Below, piece after piece: positions 1 through 5,422 of a stretch of 9,502 bases of DNA (the stretch's first letter is position 1; each line of letters begins with the position of its first letter). The notes under the pieces were generated by a model. That model searched no databases and was not told the DNA's origin. It worked only from the letters and a program-made list of their open reading frames with translations. Position numbers and translations under genes: made by a program. The stretch is from Frondihabitans sp. GTDB lineage: Bacteria > Actinomycetota > Actinomycetes > Actinomycetales > Microbacteriaceae. The stretch covers positions 1 to 9,502 of the forward strand of contig JAODMX010000316.1 in assembly GCA_025464735.1 (NCBI GenBank), in the 5' to 3' direction.

Positions 1-249
1 GTCGATGCCCTCGGCGAAGGCATGCACGCTCGACAGGTCAGCGAGGTCGAGGTGTCGCACCTCGATCCGGGCCTCAGGATCCTGGGCCACGATCTCCGCG
101 CGGGCCGCCTCACCCTTGTCGATGCTGCGGACGGCCATGACCACTTCGGCACCCGCGCCCGCAAGACGTCTGGCTGCCTCTTTGCCCGTGCCACTGTTGG
201 ATCCGGTGACGACGATGCGGCGGCCTGTCTGATCGGGAACGGTGTACAT
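1..249 (-). CDS. Short-chain dehydrogenase/reductase (SDR), N-terminal 83 residues; continues past the left edge
   Basis: The minus-strand frame opens with ATG at 249 and runs without a stop for 83 codons to the edge, so only the N-terminal part of the Rossmann domain is visible. The protein begins MYTVPDQTGRRIVVTGSNSG. It has the nucleotide-binding signature TGSNSGTG (residues 13-20, TGxxxGxG type), a second-strand arginine in VVMAVRS that would favour NADP(H), and the HLDLADLSSV segment (HLDL, residues 66-69) in which classical SDRs bind the adenine ring. A strong Shine-Dalgarno sequence GGAGGAGAG (complement of 253-261) fixes the start. This is the retinol-dehydrogenase-like/general oxidoreductase SDR type; the catalytic Ser-Tyr-Lys lie outside the window and no substrate can be assigned. 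It is divergent from the TetR gene and shares its operator region, so it is the likely regulatory target. Family is sure; specific function is unknown. Confidence 0.9.
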   Translation of the reverse strand, partial: MYTVPDQTGRRIVVTGSNSGTGKEAARRLAGAGAEVVMAVRSIDKGEAARAEIVAQDPEARIEVRHLDLADLSSVHAFAEGID

Positions 250-266
250 GATCTCTCCTCCGAAGG

Positions 267-296
267 ATAATAGACCGACGGTCTGGTGAGGGTCAC
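267..296 (-). promoter_or_regulatory. Candidate sigma-70-type promoter of the SDR gene
   Basis: Read on the minus strand, GTGACC (complement of 291-296, 4 of 6 to TTGACA) and TATTAT (complement of 267-272, 5 of 6 to TATAAT) are separated by 18 bp. The first TetR palindrome (272-284) occupies the spacer and touches the -10 box, so a bound repressor would block polymerase. The transcript would start a few bases before the Shine-Dalgarno sequence, giving a very short leader. The boxes are a by-eye match; the placement against the operator is what makes them believable. Confidence 0.45.
272..284. promoter_or_regulatory. TetR-type operator 1 (13-bp perfect palindrome)
   Basis: AGACCGACGGTCT is perfectly palindromic around the central A at 278. 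It shares the form AGACCNNNGGTCT with operator 2, and the two centres are 31 bp apart, close to three helical turns, so both sites face the same side of the DNA. It lies between the divergent SDR and TetR genes, overlapping the putative -10 box of the SDR promoter. TetR-family proteins typically bind such palindromes in the divergent promoter they autoregulate. That the adjacent TetR protein binds here is inference. Confidence 0.75.
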
Positions 297-302
297 TGTA
301 AC

Positions 303-315
303 AGACCACTGGTCT
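303..315. promoter_or_regulatory. TetR-type operator 2 (13-bp perfect palindrome)
   Basis: AGACCACTGGTCT is perfectly palindromic around the C at 309. Its outer five-base arms are identical to operator 1 while the central three bases differ, which marks AGACC/GGTCT as the conserved contacts. It ends 15 bp before the chosen GTG start of the TetR gene, so a bound dimer would block transcription or early elongation of the regulator gene. Its presence inside the longer reading frame that would begin at 286 is an argument against that upstream start. Confidence 0.75.
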
Positions 316-330
316 TTAAGCGAGGTTTTC

Positions 331-972
331 GTGTCGTCACCCTTTGCGCGCGCACGGAACGACGAGCAGCGCGCGTCCCGCGCCGCCGCGATCCTGGCCA
401 CGGCCGATGCCATGCTGCGCGAGATGAGCGTCGCCGACATCACACTCAACGAGCTGTCACGCCGCGTCGGCCTGGCCAAGTCAAACGTGCTGCGCTACTT
501 CCCCTCGCGCGAGGCCGTCCTGCTGCAGCTACTGGACCGCGAGACGAGCGTCTGGCTCGACGATGTCGAGTCTCGGCTCACGGAGGGGCTGCCTGTGGCG
601 GTTGCGGTGTCGGCAGCCGCGGCGGAGCGACGGGCCTTCTGCGACCTGACAGCCAGCGCGGCGGGCGTCCTCGAGCGCAACATCTCAGGAGAGATCGCCG
701 CCGACTATAAGCGGGCGTCGCTCGCATCGAGCGACCGGCTCGCCCGGCTGGCGGATTTCGACGGGCTTTCGTCGCCGGCCGGACTGCTCTTCGTCGCCGC
801 CGTCATGCTCGCGATCGGCGGCACCTGGGCCGCGTCACAGCCAACGGACGCGATGCGGGCCGCGTACGCCGCGCATCCTGAATTCCGCCCCTTCCGCGTC
901 GACTTCGAGACCGCCGTCCGCGAGCTCGTCGCCACGGCTCTCGCCGGCATTCGGGCGCGGGGCTTGGCGTAG
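331..972 (+). CDS. TetR/AcrR-family transcriptional repressor
   Basis: A 213-residue protein of typical TetR length. The N-terminal domain (about residues 13-63) has the helix-turn-helix: an ADITLNELSRRVGLAKSNVL stretch followed by RYFPSREAVL, the classic recognition helix and KSNVLRYFxSRE signature. The C-terminal ligand/dimer domain is alanine-rich and not diagnostic, so the inducer is unknown. I chose GTG at 331 because GAGG (322-325) lies 5 nt upstream and because starting at the GTG at 286 would place operator 2 inside the coding region and lacks a ribosome site. It is divergent from the SDR gene and separated from it by two matching palindromes, so it probably represses both the SDR gene and itself. 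Nothing ties it to the sugar operon downstream, which carries its own regulator. Confidence 0.92.
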   Translation: MSSPFARARNDEQRASRAAAILATADAMLREMSVADITLNELSRRVGLAKSNVLRYFPSREAVLLQLLDRETSVWLDDVESRLTEGLPVAVAVSAAAAERRAFCDLTASAAGVLERNISGEIAADYKRASLASSDRLARLADFDGLSSPAGLLFVAAVMLAIGGTWAASQPTDAMRAAYAAHPEFRPFRVDFETAVRELVATALAGIRARGLA

Positions 973-980
973 ATCGTGTG

Positions 981-1052
981 ACGCGCGGGCGAGTGTCCAC
1001 CTTTTGCTGCCTCCGTCGCCGGGCAGCCGCACAAAATGGACACTCGCCGCGT
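981..1052. repeat. Long imperfect hairpin / REP-like palindromic element; possible terminator of the TetR gene
   Basis: Four complementary blocks nest in order: ACGCG (981-985) with CGCGT (1048-1052), GCGAGTGTCCA (989-999) with TGGACACTCGC (1037-1047), TTTT (1002-1005) with AAAA (1033-1036), and GCTGCC (1006-1011) with GGCAGC (1022-1027). This makes 26 base pairs around a 10-nt loop, with small bulges of 3, 2 and 5 nt. It begins 9 bp after the TetR stop, so transcripts of that gene would fold into it. No T-run follows, so it is not a textbook intrinsic terminator. The size, bulged symmetry and intergenic position suggest a dispersed palindromic element of the REP/MITE kind, which needs a genome-wide copy count to prove. 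Confidence 0.6.
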
Positions 1053-1072
1053 GCGGCCCGCTTAGTCGTGTC

Positions 1073-1102
1073 GTGACTTAATCCCACGCTGAGTGTTACT
1101 AT
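1073..1102 (+). promoter_or_regulatory. Candidate promoter of the sugar operon
   Basis: GTGACT (1073-1078, 4 of 6 to TTGACA) and TACTAT (1097-1102, 4 of 6 to TATAAT) are spaced by 18 bp. The -10 box overlaps the left arm of the 9-bp inverted repeat (1091-1099). The -35 box overlaps an imperfect palindrome TTAGTC (1062-1067) / GACTTA (1075-1080), whose arms differ at one position. Transcription from here would leave a leader of about 115 nt before the ATG at 1224. Another promoter further downstream, for example around TTGTAA (1177-1182), cannot be excluded. This is a weak by-eye call. Confidence 0.3.
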
Positions 1103-1187
1103 TTCCACCCAGAAGAAGAGTGGCCGACGGATCGAGCTTCGGTGACAGAATTGTCTCCGTGTTTCACTGTCCGAATTTGTAACACTC
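1091..1187. promoter_or_regulatory. Widely spaced 9-bp inverted repeat in the operon leader, possible paired regulator sites
   Basis: GAGTGTTAC at 1091-1099 is the exact reverse complement of GTAACACTC at 1179-1187; the centres are 88 bp apart. The left copy overlaps the possible -10 box. The right copy adjoins a small palindrome ACTC-T-GAGT (1184-1192) and lies about 36 bp before the start codon. A further short symmetric site, GACA-N4-TGTC, lies between them at 1144-1155. These are candidate binding sites for the ROK regulator encoded in the operon, with a bound pair perhaps looping the DNA. An exact 9-mer inverted match inside roughly 130 bp is expected by chance only a few times in a hundred such regions. 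Function is inference. Confidence 0.35.
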
Positions 1188-1191
1188 TGAG

Positions 1192-1207
1192 TAAGACAAA
1201 CTAAGAC
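1192..1207 (+). repeat. Direct repeat TAAGAC x2, 10-bp period, just before the operon start
   Basis: TAAGAC occurs at 1192-1197 and again at 1202-1207, one helical turn apart, in the otherwise A-rich stretch preceding the start of the binding-protein gene. It could be a tandem half-site for an activator or repressor, or simply low-complexity sequence. The same stretch has no strong Shine-Dalgarno sequence; only weak purine runs around 1210-1218 precede the ATG. Confidence 0.25.
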
Positions 1208-1223
1208 CGAAAGTAGAGTTTCA

Positions 1224-2603
1224 ATGAAGAAACCGGGATCGCGGCTGGCATTGGCCACCGCCTCACTCTGCGTCGCTGCCATTTCGCTGGCGGGATGCGC
1301 GAGCAGCACGTCCTCGTCTGGATCCGCCTCGCAGGCGGATCCGAAAGCCAAGGTGACCATCACCGTGGGTGACGAGCCGACGAATACCGACCCGGCTGCA
1401 GTGACGCAGTGGAACGCGTCGGTCAAGAAGTTCGAAAAGCTGTATCCCAACATCACGGTCAAATCAACGACCGAGACCTGGGCTGCTCAGACGTTCCAGG
1501 CCAAGCTGGCCGGTGGCACTCTGCCGAACGTGATGTCGGTCTCGCTGACCTACAGCCAGCAGCTGATCAAGAATCACCAGCTGCCGAACATGACGCCCTA
1601 TCTGAAGCAGCTCGGCGTGCTGAATGAGCTCAATCCTCTCGCGGTGAAGAACGTCAAGGGCTCCGACGGCAACATCTACACGCTCCCCTACGGGTTGTTC
1701 GCCGTGGGTCTGTCGTACAACCGCAAGATCTTCACCGAAGCCGGGCTCAACCCCGACAAGCCACCGACGACCTGGGATGAAGTCCAGGCCGACGCCAAGG
1801 TCATCAGTGAAAAGGTTCCCGGTGCCGCCGGGTACGCGCAGCTGACCACGAACAACACCGGCGGGTGGATGCTCACCGCGATGACGTACAGCCGCGGCGG
1901 CACCGTCTTGAACAAGGCCGGCACGAAGACGAACTTCGGCCCCGCGACGACCGAGGCGCTCCAGCAGCTCCACGACATGCGTTGGAACGACAACTCGATG
2001 GGCAAGCAGTTCCTCTACAACCAGGACCAGATCCGCCAGGCCTTCTCGGCGGGCAAGATCGGCATGGTGCTGCAGGCTCCGGACATCTACGGCCAGGCTG
2101 TCGCCACCTACGGAATGAACAAGAACGACTTCGGCCAGACCCAGATGCCCCAGGCGAACGGCACGAACGGAACCCTGACCGGCGGCTCGATCGCCATGTT
2201 CAACGTCAAATCGACACCGGACCAGTTGCTCGCCGCAGCACGCTGGGTGAAGTACACGCAGCTGCAGCAGTACTTCGACAAGGGTCTCGCGACAGCGAAT
2301 GCCAAGGCGGCCGAGGGCACCGTCAACCCTCCAGGGCTTCCGAGCCTGCCGCCGGTGTCGGAGGCGCTCAACAAGCGCTACCTCGGCTGGATCAAGGACT
2401 CCATCGACGTGCCTCTTCAGCACTTCACCGGCTACACCTCGTCGACTCTCCCGCTGGTCCCTGAACCCAACGACGCGCAGCAGGTCTATGCCGATCTGGA
2501 TCCGGTGGTTCAGAAGATCCTGACCGACAAGAACGCAAACATCAAAGAGACGCTCGCGCAGGCCTCGCAGACCATCAACGGCCAGCTGGCGCAACAGAAT
2601 TGA
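1224..2603 (+). CDS. ABC sugar transporter, family-1 extracellular substrate-binding lipoprotein
   Basis: A 459-residue secreted solute-binding protein, first gene of the operon. Residues 1-24 form a lipoprotein signal peptide: MKK, a hydrophobic core, then the lipobox LAGC with the lipidated cysteine at 25, followed by a Ser/Gly/Ala-rich linker. It is thus anchored on the outer face of the membrane. The mature part shows the family-1 binding-protein (SBP_bac_1, MalE-like) pattern: a KVTITVGDEP first strand, a YGLFAVGLSYNRKIFTEAGL segment (YNRKIF at 165-170) with the PPTTWDEVQAD motif after it, and GGSIAMF near 320. Size and type match carbohydrate-binding proteins for mono- or oligosaccharides; the ligand cannot be inferred. 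Two permease genes follow directly. The signal peptide fits the ATG at 1224 although its ribosome site is poor. Confidence 0.93.
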   Translation: MKKPGSRLALATASLCVAAISLAGCASSTSSSGSASQADPKAKVTITVGDEPTNTDPAAVTQWNASVKKFEKLYPNITVKSTTETWAAQTFQAKLAGGTLPNVMSVSLTYSQQLIKNHQLPNMTPYLKQLGVLNELNPLAVKNVKGSDGNIYTLPYGLFAVGLSYNRKIFTEAGLNPDKPPTTWDEVQADAKVISEKVPGAAGYAQLTTNNTGGWMLTAMTYSRGGTVLNKAGTKTNFGPATTEALQQLHDMRWNDNSMGKQFLYNQDQIRQAFSAGKIGMVLQAPDIYGQAVATYGMNKNDFGQTQMPQANGTNGTLTGGSIAMFNVKSTPDQLLAAARWVKYTQLQQYFDKGLATANAKAAEGTVNPPGLPSLPPVSEALNKRYLGWIKDSIDVPLQHFTGYTSSTLPLVPEPNDAQQVYADLDPVVQKILTDKNANIKETLAQASQTINGQLAQQN

Positions 2604-2613
2604 TCGACGCGAA

Positions 2614-3567
2614 ATGACAAGAACTGCAAACGAGTTGTTGCCCGGTCGCCGCATCACGTCGCGGCGGCCGGGCCGGCCACGATTCAGCATCGTGAAGTGG
2701 TATCGCGGAGGCGGCCTTCCCGCCGTGCTGTTCGCGATCCCGATCGTCGTGATCTTTCTCTACTTCACCTGGGGCCCGATCGTCCAGGGCGTGGTGCTGA
2801 GCGTTCAGAAGACCAACTACGTCGGCCCCGCCACGTGGGTCGGATTGAAGAACTTCCAGTTCGTCCTGAGCGACCCTGGGCTTCTTCAAACCACGCTCAA
2901 CACGGTCTACTACGCGGCGCTCGCCCTTGTGTTCGGTTTTCCGATTCCGATCCTGCTCGCCGTATTCATCAACGAACTGCGCAAGTGGGACTGGCTGTAC
3001 AACGCGCTGGCCTACCTGCCCGCAGTCGTACCGCCCGTCGCCGGGATCCTGCTCTGGAAGTTCTTCTACGACCCGTCGAGCACCGGCATCTTCAACACGA
3101 TCCTCGGCTGGTTCCACCTGGGGCCCTTCCCCTGGTTGAACTCCGGTGCCATGGCCATGCCGTCGATCGTCCTGTACACCACCTGGGCGGGCGCGGGCGC
3201 GACGGCGATCATCTACATCGCCGCTTTAGGGAGTGTCCGCACGGAGCTCTACGAAGCCGCGGAGATCGACGGCGCGGGGATCTGGTCGCGGATCTGGCAC
3301 ATCACGCTTCCACAGCTCCGCGGCATCATCTTCATCATGATGTTGCTGCAGCTGATCGGAACGGCTCAGCTGTTCAACGAGCCGTTCATCTTCACCGGGG
3401 GTGGACCGAACAACGCCACCCAGACGATCATGCTGAGGATTTACAACTACGCGTTCGTCAACGGCGACTACGGCGCTGCGACAGCGCTCAGCCTTCTGCT
3501 GGCCGTTGCGTTGTGCCTGCTCTCCATCGTCTACCACTTCGCAACCAAGAAATGGAGCTCGTCATGA
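2614..3567 (+). CDS. ABC sugar transporter permease (MalF/UgpA type)
   Basis: A 317-residue inner-membrane permease. A basic N-terminal tail (residues 1-33, rich in Arg) precedes the first membrane helix at about 36-56, and about six hydrophobic segments follow. The cytoplasmic EAA loop that docks the ATPase is clear: EAAEIDGAGIWSRIWHITLP from residue 214, matching EAA-x3-G-x9-I-x-LP. Before it, INELRKWDWLYNALAYLP and the FTGGGPNNAT segment are typical of MalF-like sugar permeases. It starts 10 bp after the binding-protein stop with no clear Shine-Dalgarno sequence, so its translation may depend on reinitiation. Its last four bases overlap the start of the second permease. It carries a rare TTA leucine codon at 3226-3228. 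Confidence 0.94.
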   Translation: MTRTANELLPGRRITSRRPGRPRFSIVKWYRGGGLPAVLFAIPIVVIFLYFTWGPIVQGVVLSVQKTNYVGPATWVGLKNFQFVLSDPGLLQTTLNTVYYAALALVFGFPIPILLAVFINELRKWDWLYNALAYLPAVVPPVAGILLWKFFYDPSSTGIFNTILGWFHLGPFPWLNSGAMAMPSIVLYTTWAGAGATAIIYIAALGSVRTELYEAAEIDGAGIWSRIWHITLPQLRGIIFIMMLLQLIGTAQLFNEPFIFTGGGPNNATQTIMLRIYNYAFVNGDYGAATALSLLLAVALCLLSIVYHFATKKWSSS

Positions 3568-4541
3568 GTGTGCTCGAACAGAACGTCGACACGAACGTGA
3601 CCGGCACCCTCGACGCCGTCACACCCCCGGTCACAAAGCGACCGCGGCGAGAAAAGGAGCCGAAGGAGCGCGGTGTCGTCTCCTTCTCAGACCGAAAGAA
3701 GACGAGTGTCCGAGTCGGGCTCTGGACTGTCCAGGGATTGATGCTGGTCGGTTTGATCATCGTCGGGCTCGGGCCCCTCGCCTGGTCGGCCAAGGCGGCG
3801 GTTTCATCCAGCCAGAACATCATCTCGAACCCGATGGGCATCTGGTTCACCCCGAACTTCTGGGGCAATCTCGTCACGGCCTGGAACGGCGCGCAAATCG
3901 GTCAGGCGCTGGCCAACAGCGCGTTCCTCGCCATCGGCTCCGCCATCGCGACGCTGTTCGTCAGCACCACCGGTGCCTACCTGCTCAGCGTGCTCCGCCC
4001 GAAGTGGGGGCCGATCCTTTCCGGCGCCGTCCTGGCGACGCTCTTCCTCCCCGGTGTCATCTCGCTCGTCCCGCTGTACATGACGATCCTGCACATGCCG
4101 CTGCTCGGGATCAGTCTTCAGGACTCGTTCTGGGCGGTCTGGCTGCCGGCCGGTGCGAGCGCCTTCAACGTCGTTGTGCTCAAGAGGTTCTTCGACTCGA
4201 TCCCCCGAGAACTCATCGAGGCTGCGCACATCGACGGTGCGGGAGCCCTCCGGGTCTTCTTGACCATAATCATCCCGCTCTCCAAACCCATCATCGGAGT
4301 CGTCGCTCTCCTGACGATCATCGCCTCGTGGAAAGACTTCCTCTGGCCTATGCTCGTCCTGCCGAACACGAATCTGCAGCCGGCCTCAGTTGCCCTCGAG
4401 ACGCTGTCCTCGGGCTCGACGGACTTCGCGATCCAGCTGGCGGGTGTCTTCCTCACCACCATCGTTCCGGTGGTCGTCTTCCTGATCTTCCAGAAGCAGT
4501 TCTTGCGGGGCGTCGGTTCGGCCGGAGGGATCAAGGGATGA
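3564..4541 (+). CDS. ABC sugar transporter permease (MalG/UgpE type)
   Basis: A 325-residue partner permease that would form a heterodimer with the preceding one. The start is set by the ATGA overlap with the upstream stop and by GGAG at 3554-3557, six bases upstream; the long open frame before it is a shadow of the first permease gene. It has an unusually long, charged cytoplasmic N-terminus of about 50 residues (TKRPRREKEPKERG region) before the first helix. The EAA loop is EAAHIDGAGALRVFLTIIIP from residue 219. The C-terminal QKQFLRGVGSAGGIKG matches the QRyfvrGlt.GavKG ending common in MalG-like proteins. No ATP-binding subunit gene follows, so the nucleotide-binding protein must be encoded elsewhere. 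Confidence 0.95.
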   Translation: MSVLEQNVDTNVTGTLDAVTPPVTKRPRREKEPKERGVVSFSDRKKTSVRVGLWTVQGLMLVGLIIVGLGPLAWSAKAAVSSSQNIISNPMGIWFTPNFWGNLVTAWNGAQIGQALANSAFLAIGSAIATLFVSTTGAYLLSVLRPKWGPILSGAVLATLFLPGVISLVPLYMTILHMPLLGISLQDSFWAVWLPAGASAFNVVVLKRFFDSIPRELIEAAHIDGAGALRVFLTIIIPLSKPIIGVVALLTIIASWKDFLWPMLVLPNTNLQPASVALETLSSGSTDFAIQLAGVFLTTIVPVVVFLIFQKQFLRGVGSAGGIKG

Positions 4542-5422
4542 GGCCTCTCACCGGCACGCGGGTTCTCGTCACGGGCGCATCCGGAAAAATTGGTGTCGAA
4601 ACGAGTCGCATGCTCACGGCAGCCGGAGCGCTCGTGACGGGCCTGTCGCTCACCGAGAACCCGGCTCTGACAGCCGACCGGATCCTCATCGGAGACACCA
4701 CGTCCGAGACAGACGTAGCCCGAGCGCTCGACGGCGTCGATCTGGTCGTGCACCTGTCGGCACTCGCTCACCGCGATATCGCGCCGGGCTTTCAGGTGTA
4801 TTCGACGAACGTCCTATCCACGTACAACGTGCTCGCCCAGGCAGCGCAGCGCGGTGTGACGAGAGCGGTGGTGGCGGGCAGCATCAACCGCAACGGGATC
4901 CCGCAGAACGTCCACGACGGGATCCTTCCGGCGTATTTCCCCATCGACGACAACACGCCCGTCGACATCTCGGACTGGTACTCGCTCTCCAAGTACAACG
5001 ACGAGAACACGTCTCGGATGGCATGGCGCCACTGGGGAATCGACGTGATCACGCTTCGATTCCCGCACGTCAATACCGAAGAGGGTCTGCTGAGGCATGC
5101 GAGGACCGTCGCCGAGAATCCGTCCATCGGCATCAGGGAGGGCTGGTCCTATCTCGATGTCCGTGATGCGGCTCGAGCCATCGAACTCTCTCTCACCTCG
5201 GACGCGCACGGTGCGCACGCCTTCTACCTGGCGGCCGACCACACGATCGCTCGCTCTCACACGGAGGATCTGCTCGACGAGTTTGCCCCGAACACACCAC
5301 GCCTGCGTCATTTCGTCGGCCGCGAGGTACCGATGGACCTGACGCCGGCACGCGAGATCATCGGCTTCCGAGCCCAGCACGAGCTCGACATCGACATCGA
5401 CATCGAAGGAGAAAGGCAGTAA
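4538..5422 (+). CDS. NAD-dependent epimerase/dehydratase-family protein (extended SDR), probable sugar or sugar-acid dehydrogenase
   Basis: A 294-residue cytoplasmic Rossmann enzyme. TGASGKIG (residues 12-19, TGxxGxxG) marks the extended SDR class and NAD binding. HLSALAH (72-78) follows strand four. The catalytic triad is visible as Ser115 (VAGSINRNG), Tyr148 and Lys152 (YSLSK). The size and fold resemble GalE-like epimerases and uronate/aldose dehydrogenases of the same superfamily. Lying just before an aldonate-type dehydratase, it is more likely a dehydrogenase forming the sugar acid or lactone, or an oxidoreductase adjusting stereochemistry, than a nucleotide-sugar epimerase. That is inference from context. 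It begins in an ATGA overlap with the permease gene and ends in a TAATG overlap with the dehydratase gene. The C-terminus holds a DIDIDID repeat encoded by a hexanucleotide repeat. Confidence 0.85.
   Translation: MRPLTGTRVLVTGASGKIGVETSRMLTAAGALVTGLSLTENPALTADRILIGDTTSETDVARALDGVDLVVHLSALAHRDIAPGFQVYSTNVLSTYNVLAQAAQRGVTRAVVAGSINRNGIPQNVHDGILPAYFPIDDNTPVDISDWYSLSKYNDENTSRMAWRHWGIDVITLRFPHVNTEEGLLRHARTVAENPSIGIREGWSYLDVRDAARAIELSLTSDAHGAHAFYLAADHTIARSHTEDLLDEFAPNTPRLRHFVGREVPMDLTPAREIIGFRAQHELDIDIDIEGERQ
5385..5406 (+). repeat. Hexanucleotide tandem repeat TCGACA, about 3.7 copies
   Basis: Perfect TCGACA units run through the 3' end of the SDR gene and encode alternating Asp-Ile near the C-terminus of the protein. 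The repeat ends right at the AAGGAG ribosome site (5406-5411) that serves the dehydratase gene. Because the unit is six bases, slippage would add or remove Asp-Ile pairs without changing frame. It is short and may be coincidental. Confidence 0.6.

Noticed and set aside
22..270. Small + strand frames over the left-edge SDR
   Set aside because: They are antisense to a clear SDR Rossmann motif on the minus strand and show no features of their own.
286..330. Upstream GTG start extending the TetR protein by 15 residues
   Set aside because: No ribosome site precedes it, the extension (TVTDHWSLSEVF) is not TetR-like, and it would bury operator 2 in coding sequence; the GTG at 331 has GAGG at proper distance.
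981..1052. Calling the hairpin a standard intrinsic terminator
   Set aside because: No run of T follows either arm in the direction of the TetR transcript, so only a structured repeat with possible termination function is supported.
1464..2690. 408-codon open frame on the minus strand opposite the binding protein
   Set aside because: Arg/Leu/Val-rich composition without any domain pattern, fully antisense to a clear gene; it is an artefact of G+C-biased third positions.
2697..3563. Long N-terminal extension of the second permease in the same frame
   Set aside because: Its translation before residue M at 3564 is Arg-rich nonsense overlying the first permease; the GGAG site and ATGA overlap mark the true start.
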